A stretch of DNA of 55,234 bases, from the IMG/VR virus record IMGVR_UViG_3300027895_000007, positions 1 through 55,234 of that record; one strand, given 5' to 3'. The translations under genes were made by a program, and so were the position numbers. Position 1 is the stretch's first letter. Every line of letters begins with the position of its first letter. The stretch is from a virus. The notes beneath the pieces are model-generated. The model saw only the letters and a list, made by a program, of their open reading frames with translations. It did not search any database and had not been told where the DNA came from. Positions 33,051 to 42,114 of this stretch are shown piece by piece.

Positions 33051-34295
33051 ATGCCGGGCATTTGGCACAACACGAACTATTTTGAAAAGATGATCGATTC
33101 GCCTGCCGAGACGTTCGGCGGTTCGGCTGCGCGAGTCTTCCGCAAGTATTTCATCCAGGGATCAAAACGCATCCAAGCCGAGATAGATTTCATCGGCTAC
33201 CCGGTAGTAGTCAGCACGACCAACGCGACCAACGGCCTGCCAGTCACTTACATTTCGCGGGTGACACCGCACAGGTACAATCCCTTTCAGATGCTTCGCG
33301 TCCTACGCGGCAATGGTCCTGGATTCCCTCCACTGCCAGGGCCGTCGCCGACATCGACGACCTACGCGCTCCCACCTTGGATGTACTGCACGGCCTTCCC
33401 GAGCACGGCCATCAAGTCGATCGGCTCAATGGATCCGAACTACGTCGAGCTATCGCAAGACGACGTGGGCAACGGTTACAACACGGAAGTAACAGCGCAG
33501 TACCAGACGCTCGACTACCAGATTTGCGAGGACGCGGCGACGCTGGGGATTCAGCGCTATCCGCCGCTGAATCGCTTCAACGGCTACCCCGACGAAGCCT
33601 TGATGCGGCGAATGGTCTCCCGTTACTTCCGGGAGGGCGGGCGCTACACTGTTCTCGGTTTGGGATTCAGCTGTTGGGCTGGCGGCGATTTCTTCCCGAC
33701 GACGATGAGCTATCCGCCGCTCATCAAGGAGGGGCAGGCGATTTGGGAACCGCGCATCCAGATGACCTACATCTGGCGAGAGGTTCCGCTCGCGGCTGTA
33801 CCGTGGAGTATCTTGCAAACCTATGTCGGCGGGGTGAATCAATACGGCTTCGATCCAGAATGGTTCCCGACCTCTGGACTTTCTCCGCAAACGGTTCTTT
33901 TCAAGACGTGGGAGCCGAGCGAATTGGTGTGGACTTCAGACGGGCAAGCGGCTGTGAATCTCAAATACCAGTTTGTATACAATCCGAATGTCGATCTCGG
34001 TTCCGTGCGTGCTTCGACAATGGACCCGACAGCCAGGGTCACCTACGGTTGGAACCAATTTCCTTACTCGTCGCGCGGTTGGAACTGGCAGCTGACGCGG
34101 CTGTCGACACCATTTCCTATACCGGGGGGAGAACCGTTCGCAGGGCGATTAGTGGGCGTGGATTATCGGCCAGTGTTCTATTTAGCTGGCAAGCTCCTAC
34201 AGGCGCCCAATCTTCCGACTGCCGGACAGCCCTATGGAAATCAACCTTACAAAGTGGTAGATCTCAACAACCTCTTCCGTCCAGTGCAGCCATAA
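33051..34295 (+). CDS. Virion structural protein, probably tail tip
   Basis: 414 residues from ATG 33051. Aromatic-rich (many Tyr, Trp and Pro) with mixed alpha/beta, and no recognised motif. Placed between tape measure and fibre, so distal tail or base-plate hub is likely. An unbroken +2 frame beneath it is treated as a shadow. Confidence 0.55.
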   Translation: MPGIWHNTNYFEKMIDSPAETFGGSAARVFRKYFIQGSKRIQAEIDFIGYPVVVSTTNATNGLPVTYISRVTPHRYNPFQMLRVLRGNGPGFPPLPGPSPTSTTYALPPWMYCTAFPSTAIKSIGSMDPNYVELSQDDVGNGYNTEVTAQYQTLDYQICEDAATLGIQRYPPLNRFNGYPDEALMRRMVSRYFREGGRYTVLGLGFSCWAGGDFFPTTMSYPPLIKEGQAIWEPRIQMTYIWREVPLAAVPWSILQTYVGGVNQYGFDPEWFPTSGLSPQTVLFKTWEPSELVWTSDGQAAVNLKYQFVYNPNVDLGSVRASTMDPTARVTYGWNQFPYSSRGWNWQLTRLSTPFPIPGGEPFAGRLVGVDYRPVFYLAGKLLQAPNLPTAGQPYGNQPYKVVDLNNLFRPVQP

Positions 34296-34297
34296 TC

Positions 34298-37200
34298 ATG
34301 CGCGATCCATGTCCCGGATTCCCTGAAGGTTTTTTCTCGATCCCGACCGACAACCCGGCCAAGAACAAGGAGACTGCGCGCCGACTCGAAGAGAACCGGA
34401 ACGCGGACGGTGCCGGACAGGTTTACGTCGCTGGCACTGGGTTCCAAGCCGAAGAGGGCGACGAAGTGTCGTTGCTCACGCCGACAAATGTCACGATCCG
34501 CGGGCAGATAACCGGGCAAGTTGTCGCTGGCTATCCGTTCTACTCGTTTCAACAGACGACCAGCACGGCCCAGACATCGACACCGGGCGGCCTGCTCGAA
34601 GTAACGAGCGGCGTCGAGGCGCAGAACCCGCTGGGCATCCAATCGGTTGTCGGCAACCAGTTGGCGCAGGAACGCAACGGCAATGTCAACGTCCCAACCG
34701 GAACCTTCGTTGACCTCTGGCTTGGCGACGACGGCCAGACGTGGTATTTCCTCTGGCAAGCGATTCCGTCGCCGGGCCTGCCCTTTGAATCGGACACTTG
34801 CGGCCTGACCCCGGACGGTTGCGGCAACTGGTCCATCGGCCTGACCCAAACCATCGGCACGCAGATCAGCACGAGCCTCGTCCAAGGCGGTTCGCTCACG
34901 ACAAATGTTCCGGTCAATTCGCTCGTTTTCTTCACTGGCTTCAACCCGCCTTCGCCGCCGAGTCCTCCCGAACCGCCTTCGCCGGGAGAGCAAGCTGAAC
35001 CCGGAATCGGCGGCGTGGTGTTCGACACGGAGATCGTTCTCAATGCTGGCTGGTATTGGGGCAGCAGTTCAGAGACGTATCCAGGCGGCGGCGGCCAAAC
35101 GTGGTCCGCCGCTGGTGGGATACAGGAGTATTTCACGACGGCTGGAGCAGCCACATTCACGAGCGCCTCTCTGCCCGGCAACAACACGTCACTCGGCAGC
35201 GGTACATTCGGGATCGGCTGCAACAATCAGGCTGGCCTCAGCGACATCGGCGTGACACCGGGCGCACTGCTAGGGGCCGGCACCGATAGTTCGACGGCTA
35301 ACGAGTGGTGCTACCAGCCGGGCAGCAGTTCCTTCGGCTGCATCACACTCACCGGGAGTTCCACGGTAGGAGGCGGGACATTCGGGCCTGGATTGCTGGT
35401 CTGGACCGGCGACGTGACCGTGAATTCGTACTCTGGCAACTCCTTCACCGGCTTCTGCATCGTGGCTGGTAATTACGTCGGTCCGGGCGCTATCATTTTC
35501 AACGCGGCCTCTGGCGCAGGAGCGACGGGCGCACCGAACCCGACGATGTATTGGGGTCTCGGCTCGGCATCGCTAGGCGCGGCCACGCTCGGACTCGGCG
35601 GACTCTTCGTCGGCGGCTGGACAGCGGGCGAGTTTCTCGGCATGGGTCCGCCTGGGCAAGCGACGCATTTCGCCGGGACCGCGGAATTCCAGCTGCCGTC
35701 CTCTTCGTCGATCGGCGGCGTGGCGACTGGCGGCGGTATCCTCAAGATCGCTTCAGACGCGCAGGTTGGTCCGGGCGGCTTCACCATTCAGCCGGGGGCT
35801 ATCCTGACTCCAGGCACACTGCTCACACAGACGCCGATCACGGCGAGCGACGTGTATCAGGGCATCAACGATGGCATGTCCAACGCCTATTTCGCGGGGT
35901 CTGTCAGCGTCCCAGTCTCGCCCTGGCGAGTGGTTCCTGGAGGTGTCGCCAATTTTTCACAGGAAGAAGCGGGCAGTCCTGTTTACTTACTCTCCGATAA
36001 TGTGCTGGTGTGCTTTGGAGACGGCACGATTACCACACAGAGCATTTGCGCCGGCAGTTACATCACAATCACGCCGGGCACGTCTCCGGACAACTGCCCA
36101 GCGGCCTATATCAATTGGGCTGGGCTGACAGTCACCGTTCCTGGCTCGTCCACGACTGCCGGTATCACCAATCTTTATTTCGCTGGTCCGGTAACGAACA
36201 TTGGCGGCGGCGGTATGTCGATCGGCTGTTGCACGACAGGCAACGCAACCGGGTCGCTAACTGTCATCGGCAAACCAGGTGGGGGCACAATCGGCAATGT
36301 CAGCAATCTAACGATCAACTATCCGGCCATCGGCATCACAGGAGGTGGCGAGGTCAACCAGCCATTTGTGACTGGGGATACGATCGGTAATGCTACGGCG
36401 ACGCTGCTTCCGCCTGGTATTACCGGAAGTATCATCAGCAACCAAATTGGAGCATCTTCAGTCGGAACAGCATGGCATGGCGACGGTTCGTTTACCTATT
36501 TGCCATCATCGCTTGGCGGCAGGGGGCAGGTAACACTCCAAGGCTCCAGCCCTGTCATCATAGTTGAAACAGCCGACACGCTTGGATTCTCGGGGGCTAA
36601 CATACTGCTAACTTCTGGCTCGACGGTGATCCCGCCGGGGGCTACCGGCTATCCGATTGCCTTATTTCGTATGAGTTCACCGTTAATTGAGAGTGGTGCT
36701 GGCTCTTATTACCAGTATGCAACAGATGTGACAGGTGCCCTATACGCTGCTATTGGTGTAGGCACTTCCAATGCGGTGGCAGCCATCGTTATGCAGGGCG
36801 GCGGCAGCATGAACCTGGGCTTCTTTTGCAACATTGATACGACCAGGGTGTCTGACCACTGCGTCACACAGCAAGGAATTAGCGGTAACAATTATGGCAG
36901 TCCGTTTCTTATATCGCTTATGTCCGCATTAGGTGCACCGACGCCTGGCGTTGGCTACAACTTAGTTAGTGATGGCAGTTCGTCTCTGACACCGAATGTC
37001 AACGACGGCTTCGTGTGGAACGGAAGCGACTGGGCGAACGCTCTCATTGTAAACTCGATTGCTAGCGCTGGCGGGACGATCGCGGTAACGCCGCTCGGCA
37101 CCGGCAACGTCAATCTTGAGACGAACGGAGCTTCAGGAACCGGAGCTGCCGGAGATACTTTTGTCGATGGGCTGTTTGAAGCGGCAGGCTCTTTGGCCCT

Positions 37201-37717
37201 TGCCTTGGTTGGACTCGACCTCGTTTCTTCCTCTCCAGCCAAAGTAATCGGCTGGTACGGCACTGGCTTGGACTCGGCGACCTTTAACTCGCCAACAAAT
37301 GGCTATATTCCACGAGTTGTGTCCGGCGTTCATAAGCTGGTCAACCCGCTGACAGTCGGCCCGGTCAGGGTTGCCGGCAACGACTCCACCGGCCTGACCG
37401 GGGCAGCGACGATCACGACATATACGCCTGGCAGCTTAGGTTCGTTCCGAGTCTCACCGTACCTGAACATCACGGCCAGATCGTTGGACGTGCTGAATCT
37501 GGTATGCACCTATACGGACGAAAACAGCAACTCGGCAACCGCAACCTTCTTCCCGATGGGTTTGACTTCGGCTAGTTTGGCCACGGTGGGGAATTTCAAC
37601 TTCCCGCCGACAGTGGTCCGCAGCGGGGCGAATGCTATCAAGGTTATCGCGGTGCTGACTACAGGGATCGGTTCCGTGGCCTACGATGCGGGCGTCGTAA
37701 TCGAGCAGATCGCATAG
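34298..37717 (+). CDS. Giant tail fibre protein
   Basis: 1139 residues from ATG 34298. An N-terminal helical/beta domain (about 1-200) is followed by a Pro-rich linker PPSPPSPPEPPSPGE (about 215-230) and then more than 800 residues of Gly/Ser/Thr/Ile-rich beta repeats. The C-terminal ~200 residues (after TGAATITTYTPGSLGSFRVS) look like a globular head-binding or receptor domain. Length and composition are typical of a tail fibre. The open frame reaches back to 33377 but that part is a shadow of the previous gene. Confidence 0.7.
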   Translation: MRDPCPGFPEGFFSIPTDNPAKNKETARRLEENRNADGAGQVYVAGTGFQAEEGDEVSLLTPTNVTIRGQITGQVVAGYPFYSFQQTTSTAQTSTPGGLLEVTSGVEAQNPLGIQSVVGNQLAQERNGNVNVPTGTFVDLWLGDDGQTWYFLWQAIPSPGLPFESDTCGLTPDGCGNWSIGLTQTIGTQISTSLVQGGSLTTNVPVNSLVFFTGFNPPSPPSPPEPPSPGEQAEPGIGGVVFDTEIVLNAGWYWGSSSETYPGGGGQTWSAAGGIQEYFTTAGAATFTSASLPGNNTSLGSGTFGIGCNNQAGLSDIGVTPGALLGAGTDSSTANEWCYQPGSSSFGCITLTGSSTVGGGTFGPGLLVWTGDVTVNSYSGNSFTGFCIVAGNYVGPGAIIFNAASGAGATGAPNPTMYWGLGSASLGAATLGLGGLFVGGWTAGEFLGMGPPGQATHFAGTAEFQLPSSSSIGGVATGGGILKIASDAQVGPGGFTIQPGAILTPGTLLTQTPITASDVYQGINDGMSNAYFAGSVSVPVSPWRVVPGGVANFSQEEAGSPVYLLSDNVLVCFGDGTITTQSICAGSYITITPGTSPDNCPAAYINWAGLTVTVPGSSTTAGITNLYFAGPVTNIGGGGMSIGCCTTGNATGSLTVIGKPGGGTIGNVSNLTINYPAIGITGGGEVNQPFVTGDTIGNATATLLPPGITGSIISNQIGASSVGTAWHGDGSFTYLPSSLGGRGQVTLQGSSPVIIVETADTLGFSGANILLTSGSTVIPPGATGYPIALFRMSSPLIESGAGSYYQYATDVTGALYAAIGVGTSNAVAAIVMQGGGSMNLGFFCNIDTTRVSDHCVTQQGISGNNYGSPFLISLMSALGAPTPGVGYNLVSDGSSSLTPNVNDGFVWNGSDWANALIVNSIASAGGTIAVTPLGTGNVNLETNGASGTGAAGDTFVDGLFEAAGSLALALVGLDLVSSSPAKVIGWYGTGLDSATFNSPTNGYIPRVVSGVHKLVNPLTVGPVRVAGNDSTGLTGAATITTYTPGSLGSFRVSPYLNITARSLDVLNLVCTYTDENSNSATATFFPMGLTSASLATVGNFNFPPTVVRSGANAIKVIAVLTTGIGSVAYDAGVVIEQIA

Positions 37718-37728
37718 CGGCATCCCGA

Positions 37729-37756
37729 TTGCATTCCGTCCCCAAGGGGATAAACT
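37729..37756 (+). promoter_or_regulatory. Possible promoter with palindrome
   Basis: TTGCAT (37729-37734), 16 bases, TAAACT (37751-37756). The 12-bp palindrome TCCCCAAGGGGA (37739-37750) fills the spacer and could be an operator. It precedes the membrane-protein cluster. Confidence 0.4.
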
Positions 37757-37771
37757 CTTGAGGACGCGAAA

Positions 37772-37966
37772 ATGTCACACAAAATCACGATGCGAAGGAT
37801 TCCCAGCATGATCGACCTACTTCGACAAGAGTACGATCAGAGGACACAGAGCGACGACGAATCGCACAAGCGGCGTCGGCGTTGGTACTGGACTCTCTAC
37901 GCGATCTTCGTCTTCGCCCTGGTGGGAAGCGCGTTGCCAGCGATCATACACCGAATTGCTCACTAA
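37772..37966 (+). CDS. Small membrane protein
   Basis: 64 residues: basic N-terminus, then one transmembrane segment (about 39-58, YWTLYAIFVFALVGSALPAI). Could be a holin, antiholin or spanin component. First gene after the fibre. Confidence 0.6.
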   Translation: MSHKITMRRIPSMIDLLRQEYDQRTQSDDESHKRRRRWYWTLYAIFVFALVGSALPAIIHRIAH

Positions 37967-37973
37967 GGCAGGC

Positions 37974-38372
37974 ATGATGCTGAAACTTGCGTTCGCCCTT
38001 TTCTTTCAGACGCTCGGCGGTTTCTTCATCGGCATTGCGACATTGCCTCTGTGGCAGAGCAGCGTTGAGTTCTCTTCCATAGCCGGGGTATTGCAGTCTA
38101 GCGGAAACGCTGGTGCAGCTGGCTTGATGTTCTTCCTAGTGTTCTGGATGCTCAAGGATCGCCGCAAAGAACTCCGGGAGAAGGACCGGCTTCAGTTCGT
38201 TTCGACGGTGCAGATCGCGTCGGTTATCGAGACGTATTTCCAGCGGTTTCTGAGCGAGTTGGGCGTATCTGTAGCCGAGAGGGATAGATTGAGGACGGAG
38301 CGAGTCAAGTGGATTGAGAACGGAGAGAAGGCGTTCCCGAATAGAGATAGCGACAAGGAAGAGGACAAGTAA
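37974..38372 (+). CDS. Holin-like membrane protein with coiled coil
   Basis: 132 residues from ATG 37974; Met2 is also possible. Two hydrophobic segments (about 5-28 and 47-64), then charged helical sequence (RKELREKDRLQF and later). Position with other membrane proteins suggests a lysis role. Confidence 0.5.
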   Translation: MMLKLAFALFFQTLGGFFIGIATLPLWQSSVEFSSIAGVLQSSGNAGAAGLMFFLVFWMLKDRRKELREKDRLQFVSTVQIASVIETYFQRFLSELGVSVAERDRLRTERVKWIENGEKAFPNRDSDKEEDK

Positions 38373-38389
38373 CCGAAACGGGGTGAAAC

Positions 38390-38587
38390 ATGCTTCTAAT
38401 TGTGTGCGTCGTGTGCTTCATCATGACCATGTTCTTGTGGCTTCTCACGCTACTCGGAGCCGTGCCTGGTGCGCCAAACTACTCCCCTTGGCTTGCGTTC
38501 TTCGCTTGCCTAATCCTTGGCACGGTGGTCTTTCTGATCGGCGGCGGGATCATCACTGTGCCGACTGAGGCGGTCATTCGACGCTGA
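38390..38587 (+). CDS. Two-pass small membrane protein
   Basis: 65 residues, almost all hydrophobic: segments at about 1-24 and 33-54, with a basic end (VIRR). Holin-like by size and topology. Confidence 0.55.
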   Translation: MLLIVCVVCFIMTMFLWLLTLLGAVPGAPNYSPWLAFFACLILGTVVFLIGGGIITVPTEAVIRR

Positions 38588-38601
38588 GGAAAGGACTTCC
38601 C

Positions 38602-39057
38602 ATGTCTGACACCGTTTGGCAGGCAATTATTGCCGCCGCTGTCACCGTTATTCTCGCCTACATGCAATTCCGGACGAAGCAGAGCGTTGACGCGAAGGGC
38701 AAGGAAGCTGCCGACGCCGCCAAGGGTGCATCCAATGCGGCCAACGCAGCCGCCGTACAAGCGACAATCGCGGCCACGAAGGTTCAGACGGTCAAGACCG
38801 ACTTGCAATCGGCCACGGATGCGACCCACGAAAAACTCGACGAACTGCACAAGCTGGCCAACGCTCAGCACACGGCGGGGTCCGTGAAGCAGGACAGCAC
38901 CGACGACACGCTGGCCGAGATGTTGCGAGCGGCGGCAGGCACCCCGTTGGCCGAAACGCTGCAACAGATCGTCGCCAAGAACAGGGCCGACCAGGAGAGC
39001 AAGGCTGCTCAGGTCGTGGCGAAGGCTACGGAAGAGGCCAGGGGAGCGGCGAAATGA
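38602..39057 (+). CDS. Membrane-anchored coiled-coil protein
   Basis: 151 residues with a single N-terminal hydrophobic segment (about 5-21) and a long Ala/Lys/Asp/Thr-rich coiled coil. This is the topology of an inner-membrane spanin or holin-associated protein. It overlaps the next gene by ATGA. Confidence 0.6.
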   Translation: MSDTVWQAIIAAAVTVILAYMQFRTKQSVDAKGKEAADAAKGASNAANAAAVQATIAATKVQTVKTDLQSATDATHEKLDELHKLANAQHTAGSVKQDSTDDTLAEMLRAAAGTPLAETLQQIVAKNRADQESKAAQVVAKATEEARGAAK

Positions 39058-39191
39058 ATCCCGATTACGTTTTCCCACCCGATCAGCCGTCCCGGCGCTT
39101 CGAGATGCCGCCGTGGTCCACGTCTGGCCTGTGCGCACCGTGGGGCTTTGCTCCGCGCTGGCATCGTCTTTGGTGGAGGTTTCGAGTATGA
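39054..39191 (+). CDS. 45-residue aromatic peptide
   Basis: ATGA overlap. Rich in Pro, Trp, Phe and Arg (MNPDYVFPPDQPSRRFEMPP, ending WHRLWWRFRV). May be a membrane-active or lysis-associated peptide. ATGA overlap with the next ORF too. Confidence 0.5.
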   Translation: MNPDYVFPPDQPSRRFEMPPWSTSGLCAPWGFAPRWHRLWWRFRV

Positions 39192-39247
39192 CTGACGCCG
39201 TAATTCTTCGCCTTGCGGGAGTGGGAAGAGCGTATCAGGGGGATTGA
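39188..39247 (+). CDS. 19-residue peptide
   Basis: ATGA overlap with the previous gene; MTDAVILRLAGVGRAYQGD. Coupling is the only support. Confidence 0.3.
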   Translation: MTDAVILRLAGVGRAYQGD

Positions 39248-39259
39248 GGGATTGTGCCG

Positions 39260-39373
39260 ATGCCAATGACTGTTCCAGATTGTCCTGAATGGCAAGAGCA
39301 ACCTGGCTTTGAGCTGACGCCGTGTTGTTGCGTCAAGACCATCGGCAAACCGTGGCCGGATTGCACGGCTTGA
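39260..39373 (+). CDS. 37-residue Cys-rich peptide
   Basis: MPMTVPDCPEWQEQPGFELT, then PCCCVKTIGKPWPDC. Five Cys, as in the other Cys-rich miniproteins of this region. No strong ribosome site. Confidence 0.45.
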   Translation: MPMTVPDCPEWQEQPGFELTPCCCVKTIGKPWPDCTA

Positions 39374-39413
39374 ACCTTTTCTTTTGGCGATGCGTCTCGT
39401 ATCATGTTTGCGG

Positions 39414-39490
39414 CAGGGTATAGCTCAGCTTGGTCAAGAGCGTCGCACTTGGGCTGCGAAGGTCGAGGGTTCAAATCCCTTCTACCCTGA
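39414..39490 (+). tRNA. tRNA-Pro(TGG)
   Basis: Acceptor CAGGGTA/TACCCTG, D-stem GCTC/GAGC, anticodon arm TCGCA-CTTGGGC-TGCGA giving anticodon TGG (39450-39452), variable loop AGGTC, T-arm GAGGG-TTCAAAT-CCCTT. One extra C (39482) lies between T-stem and acceptor. Discriminator A. Confidence 0.85.
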
Positions 39491-39492
39491 CT

Positions 39493-39563
39493 TCGGCGTT
39501 AGTTCAGTGCCAGAACGTCGGTCGCTAAACCGAATGACGCAGGTTCGAGTCCTGCACGCCGGA
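39493..39563 (+). tRNA. Compact tRNA, identity uncertain (Ser GCT-like)
   Basis: Acceptor TCGGCGT/ACGCCGG, D-stem GTTC/GAAC with a 7-nt loop, anticodon stem TCGGT/ACCGA, T-arm GCAGG-TTCGAGT-CCTGC. The anticodon loop is CGCTAA, only six bases, apparently missing U33, so GCT (Ser) is the best reading. The variable loop has five bases, unlike normal tRNA-Ser. Length 71 nt. Confidence 0.7.
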
Positions 39564-39600
39564 CTGTTTCAAAACCAAGTTTCTTGCCAAGAGGAAACTC

Positions 39601-41208
39601 ATGTCAACCGTCTCCGATTCATCTGTTCGCGTCGATTCTGACCACGATTACGCCGCACTCGAAAAGCTAATCGCTCAGCGAGTGGCGTCGTTGTCCGGGC
39701 CGCTGTTCACCACGAACGCTACCGGGTTGTTCGAGGCGTATCTTGAGGGCATTCTGGAGCGTGAACGGCAGCATTACACCTGCCGCTGCTGCTGGCGTTT
39801 CATCGAGAACTACGGCGGTCTGGTGAGCATTGCCGCCGATGGCACACTTCGCACCGAGATGTGCGGAATGTTGGGCGTCCCGGATTTCTTCCGTGAATCG
39901 TTGAGCGATATGCAGATTAAAGTGTTGAAGGCCAAGGTCACCGGCGTCTTCATCAACGGCGACAAGGAATGGGGCGTGGCGTCGAACGTCGCTGGTCTCG
40001 GATCAAAGTACGTCGGCCAGACGTGGACGCACCTGCACGGTACGCCGGCAACCGTGTTCTCCTCGCCTTTGAAGACTGCCGAGCAAGTCATGGCCGAGAA
40101 GCTGCAAGATTACATCACGCTCCGCAAGGGATTGGAAGACTACTCGCTTGACGCCGCTGTCCAGGGGGTTCGCGTGCTGGAAGCCGACGCGGTGGACCGC
40201 AGCGAGAAGACGCTGGGCGTGGCTCAGTGGTTGCTGAAACTGCATCAGACGATTGAGGGGAAGCGCGGCGCTGTCCGCGATAATCTCATCTGGCTTGCGG
40301 TCGCGGGCGCGCCTCCGGGCTGGTGTCATATCCGGTCCACGATGATTTCAACACTGCTTGACGACGTGGTTCAAGGACTGCCATTCGACGCGATCAAGCG
40401 GCGGTGGAATGAGAAGATGCACCCGCTGCAATACCAGCGGCCGACGACGGTCAAGGAAGGCAACATCGAGCAGGCCAACAAGATCGTGGCCAAGCTCCAA
40501 AGCGAAGGGGCCTTGCAGCGGCGGTTCGCTCGGTTAGAGGACATCGTTCCGCTGTGGACGCCGAAACCGTTGCAGCCTGCGCCGACCAAGCGGCAGGGCG
40601 GTGCGTTCGATCACCTGAAGGCCAAGGGCGGCACGGTCAAGGCGGTGGAACTGCCAGCGAAGCGGATGTCCTGGCATGAGTTTCAAGCGTCCGTGCTGCC
40701 AACGGCGAGCGAGATCGAGGTTGACGTACCGTACAGCGGCGAATTCTTCGGCATGGTGACGGCGGTCAATCCGGACGCCGCGCCGATTCTGCAATGGGAC
40801 GGGTTGCCTGGCTGCGCCCGCAATCCGGTGTCGCATTACTTCTATGTCAACGGATCAACGGCCGCTCAATGGGGCCTTGCTCCGGGCCGCGTCAAAGTGA
40901 ATGCCATCTGTCTGAAACCTCCGTTCTGGCAACAGCCGGAGAAGTTTGCTCATCAAGGCAAAGGCGTGTTCTTCGTTCTCGACGGCGCACGCGATACCAG
41001 GCACGAGCAAGGCGGTTGCTTCTTCCCGGAATCGCTACGAACGGAATACCATAAAATCCGCTCCGCGATGGAGGCGTATGCGCAGAGCGCCAAGATTGAA
41101 GGACGCGACGAAGGAACGGCGAACGGCATCGCTTTGGATGAGCGGCAATCGCTGGCAGTGCGTGTCAAGTCTGCTGGTGGCGTGCAGGATTACGCTTTAA
41201 CGCTTTAG
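39601..41208 (+). CDS. Large hypothetical protein
   Basis: 535 residues; GAGGAAA ribosome site ahead. N-terminal region has CRCCWRFIENYGG (possible metal site), the middle is alpha/beta with several Trp motifs, and the C-terminus ends in a SAGGVQDYALTL segment. It looks like a full-length folded protein of a phage family I cannot name. It opens the small-protein region. No catalytic motif recognised. Confidence 0.6.
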   Translation: MSTVSDSSVRVDSDHDYAALEKLIAQRVASLSGPLFTTNATGLFEAYLEGILERERQHYTCRCCWRFIENYGGLVSIAADGTLRTEMCGMLGVPDFFRESLSDMQIKVLKAKVTGVFINGDKEWGVASNVAGLGSKYVGQTWTHLHGTPATVFSSPLKTAEQVMAEKLQDYITLRKGLEDYSLDAAVQGVRVLEADAVDRSEKTLGVAQWLLKLHQTIEGKRGAVRDNLIWLAVAGAPPGWCHIRSTMISTLLDDVVQGLPFDAIKRRWNEKMHPLQYQRPTTVKEGNIEQANKIVAKLQSEGALQRRFARLEDIVPLWTPKPLQPAPTKRQGGAFDHLKAKGGTVKAVELPAKRMSWHEFQASVLPTASEIEVDVPYSGEFFGMVTAVNPDAAPILQWDGLPGCARNPVSHYFYVNGSTAAQWGLAPGRVKVNAICLKPPFWQQPEKFAHQGKGVFFVLDGARDTRHEQGGCFFPESLRTEYHKIRSAMEAYAQSAKIEGRDEGTANGIALDERQSLAVRVKSAGGVQDYALTL

Positions 41209-41239
41209 TCCTTAAAGGCCGCGCATGGCCTTACATGAT

Positions 41240-41277
41240 GCCCGCTAGAACCGGCTTACTGGACTGGCGGGCCTTTG
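41240..41277 (+). terminator. Possible terminator
   Basis: GCCCGC (41240-41245) and GCGGGC (41267-41272) pair, followed by CTTTGC. T-tract is poor, so only a weak call. Confidence 0.35.
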
Positions 41278-41292
41278 CATTCCCTGGCGGTT

Positions 41293-41382
41293 ATGCTCAC
41301 CGACGACGGCCCGCTGTTCGCTGGGCAATCGACAGGGTGCAGCTGCTTCGGTGGGACGGATTCGGTTCACGACGAAGAATGA
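41293..41382 (+). CDS. Doubtful 29-residue peptide
   Basis: MLTDDGPLFAGQSTGCSCFG and tail. Acidic with two Cys. No ribosome site. Confidence 0.25.
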   Translation: MLTDDGPLFAGQSTGCSCFGGTDSVHDEE

Positions 41383-41422
41383 ATTGCGCGCGGCAAATTT
41401 CGACGATTTCGGGAGGAAAAGT

Positions 41423-41896
41423 ATGGAACTGGTCACAGTCAACAACGTCGGCTGGGATCTGAAAGCCCCTTGCGGCGATTGTCCATTCCTCAAGACCAGC
41501 CCATTTCACGAGGGAGTTGCCGGCAGTATTTCAAGCTACGTGGAGAGTATCCAAAGTGGTGTTTTTGCCCATACGTGTCACAAAACCGACAACCGGGAAG
41601 CCTGCGATGGCCCGAAGAATTATAAGGGCGAAAGGCCGCAGCACTGCGTCGGCGCAATCATGATGTTGCTGAAGACAGGCCACACACTCGATTATCAAAT
41701 GCCGCTCTTGCACGCCGCCGAGCGCGGGGAAATCGACCTGAAGGCAATGCACGAGGCGGCCACGGCAAATGAAAACGTCTTCACCGTGGGCCAGTTGTTG
41801 AAATTCTACGCGGACGAATTAGCAAAGCAGCTGAAGACTCCGCGGATGAAGGCGGCGCTGCGACGGGCGAAGAGGAAGGCGGCGAAGCGCCGCTGA
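41423..41896 (+). CDS. Cys/His-rich protein
   Basis: 157 residues from ATG 41423, with GGAGG at 41412-41416. Motif CGDCPFLKTSPFHEG then FAHTCHKT and CDG...HC give a likely zinc or iron site in the first 75 residues. The end is Lys/Arg-rich (RRAKRKAAKRR). A phage-widespread type of protein with unknown role. Confidence 0.65.
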   Translation: MELVTVNNVGWDLKAPCGDCPFLKTSPFHEGVAGSISSYVESIQSGVFAHTCHKTDNREACDGPKNYKGERPQHCVGAIMMLLKTGHTLDYQMPLLHAAERGEIDLKAMHEAATANENVFTVGQLLKFYADELAKQLKTPRMKAALRRAKRKAAKRR

Positions 41897-41898
41897 GC

Positions 41899-41927
41899 TT
41901 GCCGCCGACCCCAAATCATGGTACAAA
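41899..41927 (+). promoter_or_regulatory. Promoter, leaderless type
   Basis: TTGCCG (41899-41904), 17 bases, TACAAA (41922-41927), then 7 bases to ATG 41935. The GAGGG before the ATG is too close to be a usual ribosome site. Confidence 0.5.
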
Positions 41928-41934
41928 GAGGGCC

Positions 41935-42114
41935 ATGCTGATAACCGTGAAAGCGACGCTGCCGCAACCGCTCCTCGACGACCTCGACCAGGCCGCCGCC
42001 GAGGAGGGCGTGAAGCGCACGGAGATTTTGCGGCGGCTGTTGGCGCAGGCTCTAGAGAGGCGGCAAATCGAGATGGTGAAGCCGGCCGCGAAACGAGCGA
42101 GGAGGCGAGCATGA
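41935..42114 (+). CDS. CopG-like ribbon-helix-helix regulator
   Basis: 59 residues: strand MLITVKATLPQPLLDDLDQA, helix 1, then GVKRTEILRRLLAQALERRQ as helix 2, the CopG/MetJ-type arrangement. Basic tail for DNA binding. Probably controls the operon it heads. ATGA overlap with the next gene. Confidence 0.75.
   Translation: MLITVKATLPQPLLDDLDQAAAEEGVKRTEILRRLLAQALERRQIEMVKPAAKRARRRA

Noticed and set aside
33377-34297. N-terminal extension of the giant fibre ORF
   Set aside because: It overlaps a well-supported 414-residue gene in another frame, and its Arg/Ser-rich composition is that of a shadow read. ATG 34298 starts the convincing sequence.
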